Source of the DNA: Oerskovia rustica
GTDB taxonomy: Bacteria > Actinomycetota > Actinomycetes > Actinomycetales > Cellulomonadaceae
Direction of reading: 5' to 3'
Length of the DNA: 59,865 nucleotides
NCBI RefSeq assembly: GCF_014836555.1
Contig: NZ_JACSQQ010000012.1
Coordinates: forward strand, 62,447-122,311
Positions 24,266 to 33,193 of this stretch are shown piece after piece. Made by a program: the position numbers and the translations under genes. Positions within the stretch are counted from its first letter, which is position 1. Each line of letters opens with the position of its first letter. The notes beneath the pieces are model-generated. The model was not told where the DNA came from and did not search any database. It was given only the letters and a program-made list of their open reading frames with translations.

Positions 24266-24921
24266 CCGATCTGACCTTCGACCTGCCCGACGCGGACGCG
24301 ACCCGCGCGTTCGGTCTGGCCCTGGCGCGCGAGCTGCGCGCGGGCGACCTCGTGATGCTCACGGGCGACCTGGGCGCGGGCAAGACGACCCTGACCCAGG
24401 GCATCGGCACGGGGCTGGGGGTGCGCGGTCAGGTCGCGTCGCCGACCTTCATCATCGCGCGGGTCCACCCGCCGCTCGCGGACGGCCCGTACCTGGTCCA
24501 CGTCGACGCCTACCGGCTCGGCTCGCTCGACGAGGTGGAGGCCCTCGACCTCGACGCGAGCCTCGACGAGTCGGTCACGGTCGTCGAGTGGGGGCAGGAC
24601 CTCGTGGAGTCGCTCGCGGAGGACCGCCTGGAGATCACGATCGAGCGCCCGCGGGGTGGTGTCGACACGTCTGCCACGGACGAGGCGCCCCGGTCCGGCG
24701 AGACCGACGAGCCGGTCGACCCGGACGACGAGCACGAGTCGCCCGAGGCCGGCGTCCGGCACGTGACCGTGCGAGCCCTGGGCGACCGGTGGGTCGAGGT
24801 CGCCGGCCTCGCCGACGGGCTGCGTGCGGCGGTCGAGGCCGCTGCGGAGCACGCCGCAGCGGACCCGGCCGCCGGCGGCTCGGCCCAGGACCTGGCCGCG
24901 CACCGGCCCGCGGATCAGTAG
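24262..24921 (+). CDS. tsaE: tRNA t6A ATPase TsaE
   Basis: ATPase that resets the TsaB-TsaD complex in N6-threonylcarbamoyladenosine synthesis at tRNA position 37. In 219 residues: P-loop TGDLGAGKTTLTQ (34-46), SPTFIIARVHPP, LVHVDAYRLGSLDEVEALDL and VVEWGQDLVE. Family proteins are about 150-170 residues; here an acidic insertion (about 135-160, rich in D, E and T) and an alanine-rich tail (about 190-219) account for the excess. ATG 24262 overlaps the alr stop. Its TAG stop forms the first three bases of the tsaB -10 hexamer. Confidence 0.94.
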   Translation: MTDLTFDLPDADATRAFGLALARELRAGDLVMLTGDLGAGKTTLTQGIGTGLGVRGQVASPTFIIARVHPPLADGPYLVHVDAYRLGSLDEVEALDLDASLDESVTVVEWGQDLVESLAEDRLEITIERPRGGVDTSATDEAPRSGETDEPVDPDDEHESPEAGVRHVTVRALGDRWVEVAGLADGLRAAVEAAAEHAAADPAAGGSAQDLAAHRPADQ

Positions 24922-24924
24922 GCT
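24919..24924 (+). promoter_or_regulatory. Leaderless -10 of tsaB overlapping the tsaE stop codon
   Basis: TAGGCT: TAG is the tsaE stop (24919-24921). It is followed by 6 nt and GTG 24931. Confidence 0.55.
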
Positions 24925-24930
24925 GGGACA

Positions 24931-25662
24931 GTGGCAGTTCTCGCGCTCGATACGTCAGCCGCCGTCGCGGTCGCCCTCGTCGGGGACGGCGGTGAACGGC
25001 TCGCTGTGCGCTCTGCGGACGAGCGCCGTCGGCACGCCGAGACCCTGGCCCCGCTGATCAGCGAGGTGCTCGCCGAGGCCGGGGTGGACCGCACCGCGCT
25101 GACGGCCGTCGTCGCGGGCACGGGGCCCGCTCCCTTCACGGGCCTGCGGGTCGGGCTGGTCACGGCGCGCACGCTCGCGCTGTCGCTCGGCATCCCGGCG
25201 TTCGGCGTCTCGGGGCTCGACGCGATCGCCGCGCAGGCCGTGAGCGACCTGGGGCTGACCCCGGGCGAGGAGGTCCTCGCGACGGCCGACGCGCGCCGGC
25301 GGGAGGTCTACTGGGCGCGCTACCGCGTCGTGGCGCACGAGGGGCCGCACGCGACGCCGGTGGTCGAGCTCGTCGCCGGACCGGACGTCGGTCCGGCCGC
25401 CGGACTGGCCGACCAGGTGGAGGGCGCCGTGGTCGTGGGCGAGGGCGCCGTGCTCTACCCCGATCACCTGCCGCTCGCCGAGGACGCCCCGCTCGTCCCC
25501 GACGCGGTCGTGCTGGCGCGGCTCGCGATCGCGCGACGCGACGCGGGAGACGAGCAGCCCACCGAGCCGTTGTACCTGCGCCGCCCCGACGTCCAGGAGC
25601 CCGCGGCCCGCAAGCGCGCGACCGACGCGCTCCCGGCGGACCGGAAGGCGAGCGGGGCGTGA
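24931..25662 (+). CDS. tsaB: tRNA t6A complex subunit TsaB
   Basis: Non-catalytic partner that scaffolds TsaD, an inactive ASKHA-fold homologue. The 243-residue protein has LALDTSAAVAVALVGDGG at the N terminus, HAETLAPLISEVLAEAG, the TGPAPFTGLRVGLVTARTLA segment and ATADARRREVYWARY. Start GTG 24931; stop overlaps the rimI GTG (GTGA). The C-terminal third is low in conservation as usual. TsaD itself is encoded 2.3 kb downstream, after the convergent nitroreductase. Confidence 0.95.
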   Translation: MAVLALDTSAAVAVALVGDGGERLAVRSADERRRHAETLAPLISEVLAEAGVDRTALTAVVAGTGPAPFTGLRVGLVTARTLALSLGIPAFGVSGLDAIAAQAVSDLGLTPGEEVLATADARRREVYWARYRVVAHEGPHATPVVELVAGPDVGPAAGLADQVEGAVVVGEGAVLYPDHLPLAEDAPLVPDAVVLARLAIARRDAGDEQPTEPLYLRRPDVQEPAARKRATDALPADRKASGA

Positions 25663-26207
25663 GCGCGCACTACGAGGTCAAGCTGCGGCCGCTGCGCGCG
25701 GCGGACCTGCCGCGCGTCGTGCGTCTGGAGCAGGAGCTGTTCGGCCCGAGCGCCTGGACGTACGGGATGCTGGCCGAGGAGCTCGGCGCGCTGGGTCGTT
25801 GGTACGTCGCGGCCGAGCCCGTCCGGATCTACGCGGCCGGTCCGCAGGAGCTCGTCGGCTACGCGGGGCTGTGGTTCGACGGTGACGTCACGCAGGTCAT
25901 GACGATCGGGGTGGACCCGCAGTACCACCACCTCGGCATCGGGTCGGTACTCCTGACGGCGCTGATCGACCGTTCTCGCCAGGTCGGTGCGAGCGCCGTC
26001 CTGCTGGAGGTCGCGGTCGACAACGACGCGGCGCTGGCCATGTACGGGAAGTTCGGGTTCGAGCAGCTCGGTATCCGCAAGCGGTACTACCAGCCCGAGG
26101 ACGTCGACGCCTACACCATGCGTCTCGAGCTGACCGACGACGCCACCGCACCTGTCCCTGCGGGCAGGGAGGGCGACGTGCTGCCCGACGAGCCGGGCGT
26201 CGCGTGA
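25659..26207 (+). CDS. rimI: Ribosomal protein S18-alanine N-acetyltransferase
   Basis: GNAT acetyltransferase. In 182 residues: RPLRAADLPRVVRLEQELF, the acetyl-CoA loop with YHHLGIGSVLLTALIDR (87-103), LLEVAVDNDAALAMYGKFGFE and the tyrosine-containing RKRYYQPEDVDAYTMRLEL. RimI is normally 145-160 residues; about 22 low-complexity residues extend the C terminus. It is linked to tsaB and tsaE in most actinobacteria. Both its start and its stop overlap neighbours by GTGA, so tsaB-rimI-sseA should be translated as a coupled unit. Confidence 0.93.
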   Translation: MSAHYEVKLRPLRAADLPRVVRLEQELFGPSAWTYGMLAEELGALGRWYVAAEPVRIYAAGPQELVGYAGLWFDGDVTQVMTIGVDPQYHHLGIGSVLLTALIDRSRQVGASAVLLEVAVDNDAALAMYGKFGFEQLGIRKRYYQPEDVDAYTMRLELTDDATAPVPAGREGDVLPDEPGVA

Positions 26208-27061
26208 GCGCTCGGGACGCGGTGCTCGTCTCGGCGCGGGCGCTGCGCGACGAGCTCGCCGCGGGCACGGGGGACCTGGTCCTGCTCGACGTCCGCTGGG
26301 CGCTCGGCGTGACCGACGGCCACGAGCAGTACCTCGCGGGGCACCTGCCGGGTGCGGTGTTCGTGGACCTCGAGACCGAGCTCGCGGCGCCACCGTCGCC
26401 CGCGCGAGGTCGTCACCCGCTGCCGGACCTCGCCGACCTCCAGGCGGCGGCTCGCCGCTGGGGCCTGCGTGCGGGGTCGCGCGTGGTCGCGTACGACGCC
26501 GTGGGGGCCACGTCGGCCGCGCGCGCCTGGTGGCTGCTGCGCTGGGCCGGTCTCGCGGACGTCCGCCTGCTCGACGGCGGCCTCGGCGCCTGGACGGGCG
26601 CGGGCCTCGCCCTCGACACGGGGGAGGTGCTCCCGGTCCCGGGCGACGTCGTGCTGTCCCAGGGTGCGCTCCCCATGCTCACGCCCGACGACGCGGCGCA
26701 CCTGGCGTCGTCGGGCGACGGGCTGCTCCTGGACGCCCGGGCGGGCGAACGCTTCCGGGGCGAGGTCGAGCCCGTGGACCCGCGTGCGGGGCACGTACCG
26801 GGCGCGGTGAGCGCACCGACCACCGGCAACCTGGGTCCCGACGGGCGCTTCCTCGACGAGGCGGCGCTGCGCGAGCGCCTCGCGGGCCTGGGCGTGCAGG
26901 GTGGCGCGAGCCGGCAGGTCGGCGTGTACTGCGGCTCGGGCGTCACGGCTGCGCACGAGGTCGCGGCCCTCGCGACGATCGGGGTCGACGCCGCGCTGTA
27001 CGCGGGGTCGTGGTCGCAGTGGTCGAACGACGAGACCCGCCCGGTGGCCACGGGGGCCTGA
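26204..27061 (+). CDS. sseA: Two-domain rhodanese sulfurtransferase
   Basis: Thiosulfate or 3-mercaptopyruvate sulfurtransferase. In 285 residues: an inactive N-terminal rhodanese domain (LLDVRWALGVTDGHEQYLAG, HLPGAVFVDLE) and an active C-terminal one with GHVPGAVSAPTT and the catalytic loop YCGSGVTA, cysteine C243. The loop sequence CGSGVTA is typical of 3-mercaptopyruvate-type enzymes in bacteria, but specificity is not certain. GTG 26204 overlaps the rimI stop. Not a usual t6A partner; a sulfur-related tRNA role is speculation. Confidence 0.9.
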   Translation: MSARDAVLVSARALRDELAAGTGDLVLLDVRWALGVTDGHEQYLAGHLPGAVFVDLETELAAPPSPARGRHPLPDLADLQAAARRWGLRAGSRVVAYDAVGATSAARAWWLLRWAGLADVRLLDGGLGAWTGAGLALDTGEVLPVPGDVVLSQGALPMLTPDDAAHLASSGDGLLLDARAGERFRGEVEPVDPRAGHVPGAVSAPTTGNLGPDGRFLDEAALRERLAGLGVQGGASRQVGVYCGSGVTAAHEVAALATIGVDAALYAGSWSQWSNDETRPVATGA

Positions 27062-27153
27062 CCGGACGGGTCTGGGGTCGTGCGCAGGGCGGGTGCGACG
27101 AGCGGGGCGTCAGAGCACGGGTGACGCCGCGCCGCGCGAGGCCCGGGGTGCCT

Positions 27154-27170
27154 CAGCGCCTTCGGCGCTG
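27154..27170. terminator. Hairpin between sseA and the nitroreductase gene
   Basis: CAGCGCC-TTC-GGCGCTG, a 7-bp stem with a 3-nt loop, between two convergent genes. Confidence 0.6.
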
Positions 27171-27175
27171 CGACC

Positions 27176-27817
27176 TCAGAGGGTCTGCGACGCCTGGTCG
27201 AACGTGAGGCGCGTCTGGCGCGGGTACGTCGCGCCCTCGCCGGCCGGGGTGCCGACGTTGATGACGACGAGCGACTTCCAGCCGTTCTCGCCGAAGAACT
27301 CGGCGTCGATGCCGGCAGCGTCGAACCCGCCCATGGGGCCGACGTGCAGACCGGCAGCACGCAGGCCCACGATGAAGTAGCCGACCTGGATCAGCGCGGA
27401 CGTGCGGGACATGCCCGCGCGGGTCTCGACGCCGGCCGCCTCGAGGTTCTCCTTGGCGCCCTCCATGTGCGGGGCGAGGACCGGGAGGTACTCGTGGAAG
27501 TTGGTGTCGGCCGCGGCGACGATCGTGAGCGGCGCGGCGAGGGTCTTGGCCTTGTTGCCGTCGGCCATGTGCTCGACGAGGCGCGCACGGGCCGCGGGGT
27601 CGCGGACCACGAGGAGGCGCAGCGGCACGGTGTTCATGGCGGTCGGGCCCCAGCGGACCAGGTCGTAGGCGGCCTGGATCTTCTCGTCGGGCACCGCCTC
27701 GTCCTCGAACGCGTGCACGGTCCGAGCCTCGCGGAACAGGAGGTCGGCGGTCGAGGCGTCGATCTCGAGCAGGTCGTCGAAGGCGGCGTCGATGGGGGTG
27801 AAGGTCTCGGTGCTCAT
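27176..27817 (-). CDS. Nitroreductase family protein, malonic semialdehyde reductase-like (RutE/HadB type)
   Basis: FMN-dependent oxidoreductase of about 213 residues. Seen: FREARTVHAFEDEAVPDEKI (29-48), LVRWGPTAMNTVPLRLLVVR with the FMN-phosphate contacts, ANNA-like NKAKTLAAPLTIVAAAD, and the C-terminal AAGLHVGPMGGFDAAGIDAEF with GENGWKSLVVINVG. This is the layout of RutE and related malonic semialdehyde reductases. There is no pyrimidine catabolism gene nearby, so the physiological substrate is open. An 11-bp palindrome lies 8 nt upstream of the start. Confidence 0.85.
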   Translation of the reverse strand: MSTETFTPIDAAFDDLLEIDASTADLLFREARTVHAFEDEAVPDEKIQAAYDLVRWGPTAMNTVPLRLLVVRDPAARARLVEHMADGNKAKTLAAPLTIVAAADTNFHEYLPVLAPHMEGAKENLEAAGVETRAGMSRTSALIQVGYFIVGLRAAGLHVGPMGGFDAAGIDAEFFGENGWKSLVVINVGTPAGEGATYPRQTRLTFDQASQTL

Positions 27818-27824
27818 GCCTCGG

Positions 27825-27835
27825 TCAACAGTTGA
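27825..27835. promoter_or_regulatory. Short palindrome upstream of the nitroreductase gene
   Basis: TCAACAGTTGA is a perfect 11-nt palindrome 8-18 nt before the ATG at 27817, in an AT-rich patch that continues with GGATCAATCA. Candidate repressor site; no regulator gene is adjacent. Confidence 0.35.
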
Positions 27836-27969
27836 AGGATCAATCACTCTTCCCGGTCGGGGCCGTGACGTGCGACACATCCGGGCCCGGGTGCCCTCCC
27901 GGGGGCTGGACACGGCACCGCCTCGCCGGGCCGGCGCCGCGGCGCGCACGACGACCGCCGCCACGCGAC

Positions 27970-27975
27970 TACCCT
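27970..27975 (+). promoter_or_regulatory. Leaderless -10 of tsaD
   Basis: TACCCT, then 7 nt, then ATG 27983. Confidence 0.55.
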
Positions 27976-27982
27976 GGGAACC

Positions 27983-29053
<1,071 letters not shown>

Positions 29054-29073
29054 ACCGGGGCCGGGCTCGGCCC

Positions 29074-29124
29074 AGAACGGGATCGAGGTCGCCATCTCCT
29101 CGATGACGACCTCGATCCCGTTCT
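29074..29124. terminator. 18-bp-arm inverted repeat between tsaD and a methyltransferase
   Basis: Arms at 29074-29091 and 29107-29124 (AGAACGGGATCGAGGTCG and its complement) are perfectly complementary with a 15-nt loop. It separates two convergent genes, so a bidirectional terminator is the simplest reading. Confidence 0.7.
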
Positions 29125-29155
29125 CGTCGCGCTGCCCGCTGAAGCGTGCCGCGCC

Positions 29156-29914
29156 TCAGCGGGCCGGGCGCAGCAGGAACGTGAACTCGTCGGCGTCCGC
29201 CGCGGCGTGGTGCCCGTCCTCGTCCTGGACGGCGACCGTCTCCAGGCCCGCAGCCGTGGCGAGCGCCCGGAACCCGTCCTGGGTGTACCAGTGGATCGTC
29301 CAGAGCCGCTCCTCGACCGTGGTCGCGCCGTCGAGGAGCCGCTCGTAGCGCAGCGCGCTGCGCTGGGTCCGCGTGTGCTCGTCGCGCTCCTCGGCCACGA
29401 CCGCGACCCGCAGGACGGCGCCGTCCTCACGCGTCGTCTCGCGGGGGACGCCCACCGCGTCGGGGGGAGTGGGCGACGGGACGAACAGCGGGACCAGGGC
29501 GGTCCCGTCGTCGGTCAGGTGGGAACGGATGCCGCGCAGCGCCGCGAGGGCCGTGTCGTCGTCGGGCAGGAGGCAGAACGTGGGCCCCGCGAGGAAGACC
29601 GAACGGTACGTGTGCGGCAGGTCGAGGGACTCCATGCGCTGGTGGTGGAGCGTCACGTCGAGCCCCTGGACGGCCGCGAGCTCGCGGCACCGCCCGAGCA
29701 TGTCGGCCGACGAGTCCACGCCCTCGACGTCCAGGCCCAGCGAGCGCAGGACCAGGAGCGGGTCCCCGTCGCCGCAGCCCAGCTCGAGGGCCGGCTCGCC
29801 CGAGTCGAGCACGAAGCGCGCATAACGCTCCGGATCCTCGTAGCCCGACTTCAGGGGAGCGTAGAGCTCGGCGACGATGCCCGTGTAGAAGTCCGCAGGA
29901 TCCATGCGTCCCAT
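29156..29914 (-). CDS. Class I SAM-dependent methyltransferase
   Basis: A 252-residue methyltransferase. Motif I ALELGCGDGDPLL (42-54), motif II acidic residue in LDVEGVDSSADML, motif III-like YRSVFLAGPTFCLLPDDD, and the Rossmann continuation LRGIRSHLTDDGTALVPLF. The N terminus resembles proteins that methylate small metabolites (DFYTGIVAELYAPLKSG), and the acceptor is unknown. The first ATG (29914) was taken; ATG 29905 is equally possible. Stands alone, convergent with tsaD. Confidence 0.82.
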   Translation of the reverse strand: MGRMDPADFYTGIVAELYAPLKSGYEDPERYARFVLDSGEPALELGCGDGDPLLVLRSLGLDVEGVDSSADMLGRCRELAAVQGLDVTLHHQRMESLDLPHTYRSVFLAGPTFCLLPDDDTALAALRGIRSHLTDDGTALVPLFVPSPTPPDAVGVPRETTREDGAVLRVAVVAEERDEHTRTQRSALRYERLLDGATTVEERLWTIHWYTQDGFRALATAAGLETVAVQDEDGHHAAADADEFTFLLRPAR

Positions 29915-30050
29915 GGTCTCAGCAGGGGCAACGCAATTTCCGGACCGGCGCGCGGGGCGCTGCGGGACGGCCGTGGCCCAGGCGCGGTCGGGCCACCCGA
30001 GCGGGCGACGTGGCGACCTGCGGTGCCCCGCGCTCCGCCGTCGGGCACCG

Positions 30051-31187
30051 TCAGAGCGGGCGGCCCGCCCGCATCTCCGCGACGAGCGCCCGCACGACGG
30101 CGTCGAGCTCGCCCCCGTTGCGCCGTGCCACGGCCCGCTGCCGCTGGTAGGAGGCGCCCCGGCGCAGGATGAGGCGTACGTCGTCGAGCTCGGCGAGGCA
30201 CCCGAGGCGCGCGGCGACCGGCTCGAGCTCGACGAGCAGCTTGCTCACGGCTTCGGTCACGAGCTCCTCGTTGCCCGCGCGGTCGAGGATGATGATCGCG
30301 TCCATGCCGTAGCGCGCCGACCGCCACTTGTTCTCCTGCGCGAACCACGCCGGGATCGTGGGGAGCTCCTTGCCCTCGTCGAGCAGCGTCGACAGGTGCT
30401 CGACCAGGCAGTGGTTGAGCGCGGCGAGCGCGAGGACCTCGGTCAGGTTGGTCGCGCCGTCGCAGATGCGTGTCTCGAGCGTCCCGAAGCGTGGGGACGG
30501 CCGCAGGTCCCAGCGGACCTCGTCGAACTGGTCGATCACGCCCGTGTGCATCATGTCGCCCACGTAGCCCTCGAGCTGCTCCCACGTCTCGAACTGAAAG
30601 CCCAGGCCCGCGGTCGGCAGCTGCTGGAACATGAGCGCACGGTTCGACGCGTAGCCCGTGTCCTTTCCGCCCCAGAAGGGCGACGACGCCGAGAGCGACT
30701 GCAGGTGCGCGAAGTACCCCAGCATGGCGCGCGAGATGGGCAGCACCTTGGCGCGGTCCTCGATCCCGACGTGCACGTGCACGCCGTAGATGAGCATCTG
30801 CCGCCCCCACCACTGCGTGCGGTCGATGAGGGTCGCGTAGCGCTCCTTGTCCGTGACCTTCTGCTGGGCCCAGCGCGCGAACGGGTGCGTGCCCGCGCTC
30901 ATGAGCTCGACGCGCAGCGGGTCGGTCAGGACGCGGATCTCCTCGATCGCGGCCTCGAGGTCGCGGCCGGCGTCGCCGACCGTGCGGCACACGCCGCTCA
31001 CGACCTCGACCGTGTTGAGGAGCAGCTCCTGGCGGATGTGCGGGTGCTGGGTCCCGTCGGTGGGCTCGACGGCGTCCAGCACGGTCTGGGCGACCTGGCG
31101 CAGGTCGCCCGAGTCCTTGTCGACGAGCGCGAGCTCCCACTCGATGCCGACGGACGAGCGTTCGGACCGGGCGAAGGGAAGGTGCAC
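30051..31187 (-). CDS. YbdK-type carboxylate-amine ligase (glutamate--cysteine ligase-like)
   Basis: ATP-grasp-like GCS2 family enzyme, the weak gamma-glutamylcysteine ligase group (E. coli YbdK). In 378 residues: SVGIEWELALVDKDSGDL (12-29) with the metal-binding glutamates, VTDKERYATLIDRTQWWGRQ, YGVHVHVGIEDR with conserved histidines, PFWGGKDTGYASNRALMFQQ, RPSPRFGTLETRICDGAT and FAQENKWRSARYG. Actinobacteria make mycothiol rather than glutathione, so another amine or amino acid acceptor is likely. GTG 31187 lies 3 nt after the upstream stop with AAAGGGGC as its ribosome-binding site inside that gene. Confidence 0.88.
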   Translation of the reverse strand: MHLPFARSERSSVGIEWELALVDKDSGDLRQVAQTVLDAVEPTDGTQHPHIRQELLLNTVEVVSGVCRTVGDAGRDLEAAIEEIRVLTDPLRVELMSAGTHPFARWAQQKVTDKERYATLIDRTQWWGRQMLIYGVHVHVGIEDRAKVLPISRAMLGYFAHLQSLSASSPFWGGKDTGYASNRALMFQQLPTAGLGFQFETWEQLEGYVGDMMHTGVIDQFDEVRWDLRPSPRFGTLETRICDGATNLTEVLALAALNHCLVEHLSTLLDEGKELPTIPAWFAQENKWRSARYGMDAIIILDRAGNEELVTEAVSKLLVELEPVAARLGCLAELDDVRLILRRGASYQRQRAVARRNGGELDAVVRALVAEMRAGRPL

Positions 31188-31190
31188 CGA

Positions 31191-32489
31191 TCAGCCCCTT
31201 TCAGGAGGCGTGGGGGAGTCGAGGACGCTCGTGCCGTCGGGCCGGGTCAACGGCTCGACGACCAGGACCTGCTGCGATCCGCCGACCCGGGTCAGGACGA
31301 CGGTCGCCTCCGCGGTACCGCGCAGGTCGAGCTGCTTGCGGAGCTGCTCCGGCACGACGGCCGTGCCCCGCTTCTTGATGGTCAGCCGCCCGACGCCCCG
31401 CTCGCGCAGGTACGCCTTGAGCTTCTTGAGACTGAAGGGCATGACGTCCAGGACGCGGTACCCGGTCGCAAGATCAGCACTGTCGGCGCTGCCCACGACC
31501 GCGCGCGGCGCGGGGTGGTCCGTCGTGACGTACGCGATGGTCCGGTCCAGCAGCCGACCGCCGAGCTCCTCGGCGGCGTGGGCCACGAGCCCGGCCCGGA
31601 TGATCGCGCCGTCGGGCTCGTACAGGTAGTGCCCGACGGCGCCGACGTCCGGCACGGGCTCGTCGTCGCCCTGGTCGTGGCGCAGGGTGCGCGACACGGT
31701 GCGGTGGTTGCCGTCCGCGTCGGTCGTGGTGCGCAGCACGAGGGCCGTGCGCCCGGGGCCGTCAGGGGCCAGGGGGCCGAACCACAGCGCGGCCTCGACG
31801 ACGTCGCCGTCGACCGAGACCCACTGGGTCTCCGCGTCGGTGGGCAGGCCGGCGTGCGGGATGCCCGGACCGACCTTGATCCCGACCGCGGGCACGACCG
31901 AGCGCAACGCCCACACGTCGTCGAGTGGGGGAGCGTACGAGCGCGGGTCGAAGATGCGGGTGCCCGAACGCGTGCGCCGGGCCGGGTCGGCGAACACGCC
32001 GTCGACGCCCTCGGCGACGAGGTCGATGCTCAGGCCGTCGGCGTGGCGGACCTCGGCCTCGGGGAAGTGGCGCAGGTTGACCGTCGCGATCGAGGCGGTG
32101 ACCTCGTCGATGTCGGTCGCGAGGACCTGGAGGCCGGTCCCGGCGAAGGTCATGGAGTCCGCGCCGATGCCGCACGTCAGGTCGGCGACCTTGGTGACCC
32201 CTGCCGCGTGGTAGCGCTGCGCGTGGTGGGCCGCGACCACGAGCCGGGTCGCCTGCTCGAGGCCGTCCTGGGTGAAGAGCATGCCGTCGGCGAACGCGTC
32301 GAACTTGAGGTGCGCCTTGGCGCGCAGGCGGGACTGGGTGAGGGCCGCCGCGGCGAGCTCGGGGTCGACGCCCTGGGCGCGCAGGCCGGTCGCGAGCACC
32401 ATGGCCTGGCGCTCGTCGTAGGGCGGGAGCGCGCTGAGGAGCGACCATCCCGCGGGGCTGAGCAGCTTGGTCAGTGCCGACGCGTCCAT
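31191..32489 (-). CDS. THUMP-like domain SAM methyltransferase
   Basis: A 432-residue protein: SAM-binding domain with VADLTCGIGADSMTFAG (101-117), LQVLATDIDEVTASIA, and VFADPARRTRSGTRIFDPRS in the catalytic-loop position, followed by a C-terminal THUMP-like region (about 350-420; FSLKKLKAYLRERGVGRLTI and VVEPL). The N terminus (about 1-75) is helical. Actinobacterial members are probably RNA methyltransferases, substrate undetermined. Its promoter region runs into the CIRCE element of groES, and it is followed at 3 nt by the YbdK-type gene, so the two form an operon. Confidence 0.87.
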   Translation of the reverse strand: MDASALTKLLSPAGWSLLSALPPYDERQAMVLATGLRAQGVDPELAAAALTQSRLRAKAHLKFDAFADGMLFTQDGLEQATRLVVAAHHAQRYHAAGVTKVADLTCGIGADSMTFAGTGLQVLATDIDEVTASIATVNLRHFPEAEVRHADGLSIDLVAEGVDGVFADPARRTRSGTRIFDPRSYAPPLDDVWALRSVVPAVGIKVGPGIPHAGLPTDAETQWVSVDGDVVEAALWFGPLAPDGPGRTALVLRTTTDADGNHRTVSRTLRHDQGDDEPVPDVGAVGHYLYEPDGAIIRAGLVAHAAEELGGRLLDRTIAYVTTDHPAPRAVVGSADSADLATGYRVLDVMPFSLKKLKAYLRERGVGRLTIKKRGTAVVPEQLRKQLDLRGTAEATVVLTRVGGSQQVLVVEPLTRPDGTSVLDSPTPPERG

Positions 32490-32517
32490 GCATCGATCTT
32501 TCCACGCCCGGTGCTCG

Positions 32518-32544
32518 TTGGCACTCGCCTTGACCGAGTGCTAA
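32518..32544. promoter_or_regulatory. CIRCE operator (HrcA site)
   Basis: TTGGCACTC-N9-GAGTGCTAA against the consensus TTAGCACTC-N9-GAGTGCTAA, one mismatch in 18. HrcA represses class I heat-shock genes through this element (established). It overlaps the groES -35 and lies 29 bp from the divergent methyltransferase start. Confidence 0.95.
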
Positions 32545-32558
32545 TGCGGACCTAGATT
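32530..32558 (+). promoter_or_regulatory. groES promoter
   Basis: TTGACC (32530-32535) inside the CIRCE loop, 17-nt spacer, TAGATT (32553-32558). Start about 32565, leaving a 128-nt leader. HrcA bound at CIRCE would block the -35. Confidence 0.85.
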
Positions 32559-32692
32559 GAGCGTAGGTCGTCCACACCCTCGGGTGAGGGCGACAAGAGC
32601 GACACCCGCCGGTCCGGCACCCGCGACGACGGACGGCAGGCAGCGCTCGACACCTACCCGTTGCAGTTCTCACAGCGAAACGGAGGTCCGAC

Positions 32693-32989
32693 GTGTCGGT
32701 CCCCATCAAGCCGCTCGAGGACCGGATCGTCGTGAAGGCCCTCGAGGCCGAGACCACGACCGCATCCGGCCTGGTCATTCCGGACACCGCCAAGGAGAAG
32801 CCCCAGGAGGGCGAGGTCCTGGCCGTTGGTCCGGGTCGTATCGACGACAACGGCAACCGCGTCCCGCTGGACGTCGTCGTCGGCGACAAGGTCATCTACA
32901 GCAAGTACGGCGGCACCGAGGTCAAGTACGGGGGCCAGGAGTACCTGGTGCTCTCCGCGCGCGACATCCTCGCCGTGGTCGTCTCCTGA
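32693..32989 (+). CDS. groES: Co-chaperonin GroES
   Basis: The 98-residue co-chaperonin that caps GroEL. Seen: [19 protein letters not shown], the mobile loop [17 protein letters not shown] (24-40), [20 protein letters not shown] and ILAVV. GTG 32693 is preceded by GGAGG with a 6-nt spacer. No groEL follows: a strong terminator ends the unit, so groES is monocistronic here and the chaperonin partner must be elsewhere. Controlled by CIRCE. Confidence 0.98.
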   Translation: MSVPIKPLEDRIVVKALEAETTTASGLVIPDTAKEKPQEGEVLAVGPGRIDDNGNRVPLDVVVGDKVIYSKYGGTEVKYGGQEYLVLSARDILAVVVS

Positions 32990-33011
32990 TCTTCTGATCA
33001 CAGGCTGACGT

Positions 33012-33068
33012 CCAGCAGCTCTGCTGGTGACGAAGGGCCCCGCAACCTCTGGGTTGCGGGGCCCTTCG
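33012..33068 (+). terminator. Tandem hairpin terminator after groES
   Basis: A small hairpin CCAGCAG-CT-CTGCTGG (33012-33027) is followed by a 17-bp perfect stem (arms 33031-33047 and 33052-33068, core GGGCCCCGCAAC) with loop TCTG. Confidence 0.9.
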
Positions 33069-33193
33069 TCTGTCCGGTGCCGGCGGGATCTCGAGGCCGG
33101 CGCGGGCGCCGGGGACGGGTGGTGGGTGCGGTGATACGGGGTGGTGCCGGGTGCTGCGCGGGCGGGGGGCCCGCAGGCCGGCGGGCCGGAAGG

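Noticed and set aside
33069-33193. groEL or a fragment after groES
   Set aside because: The groES unit ends in a strong tandem hairpin and the next gene is the WhiB3-like one on the other strand; no chaperonin sequence is seen.
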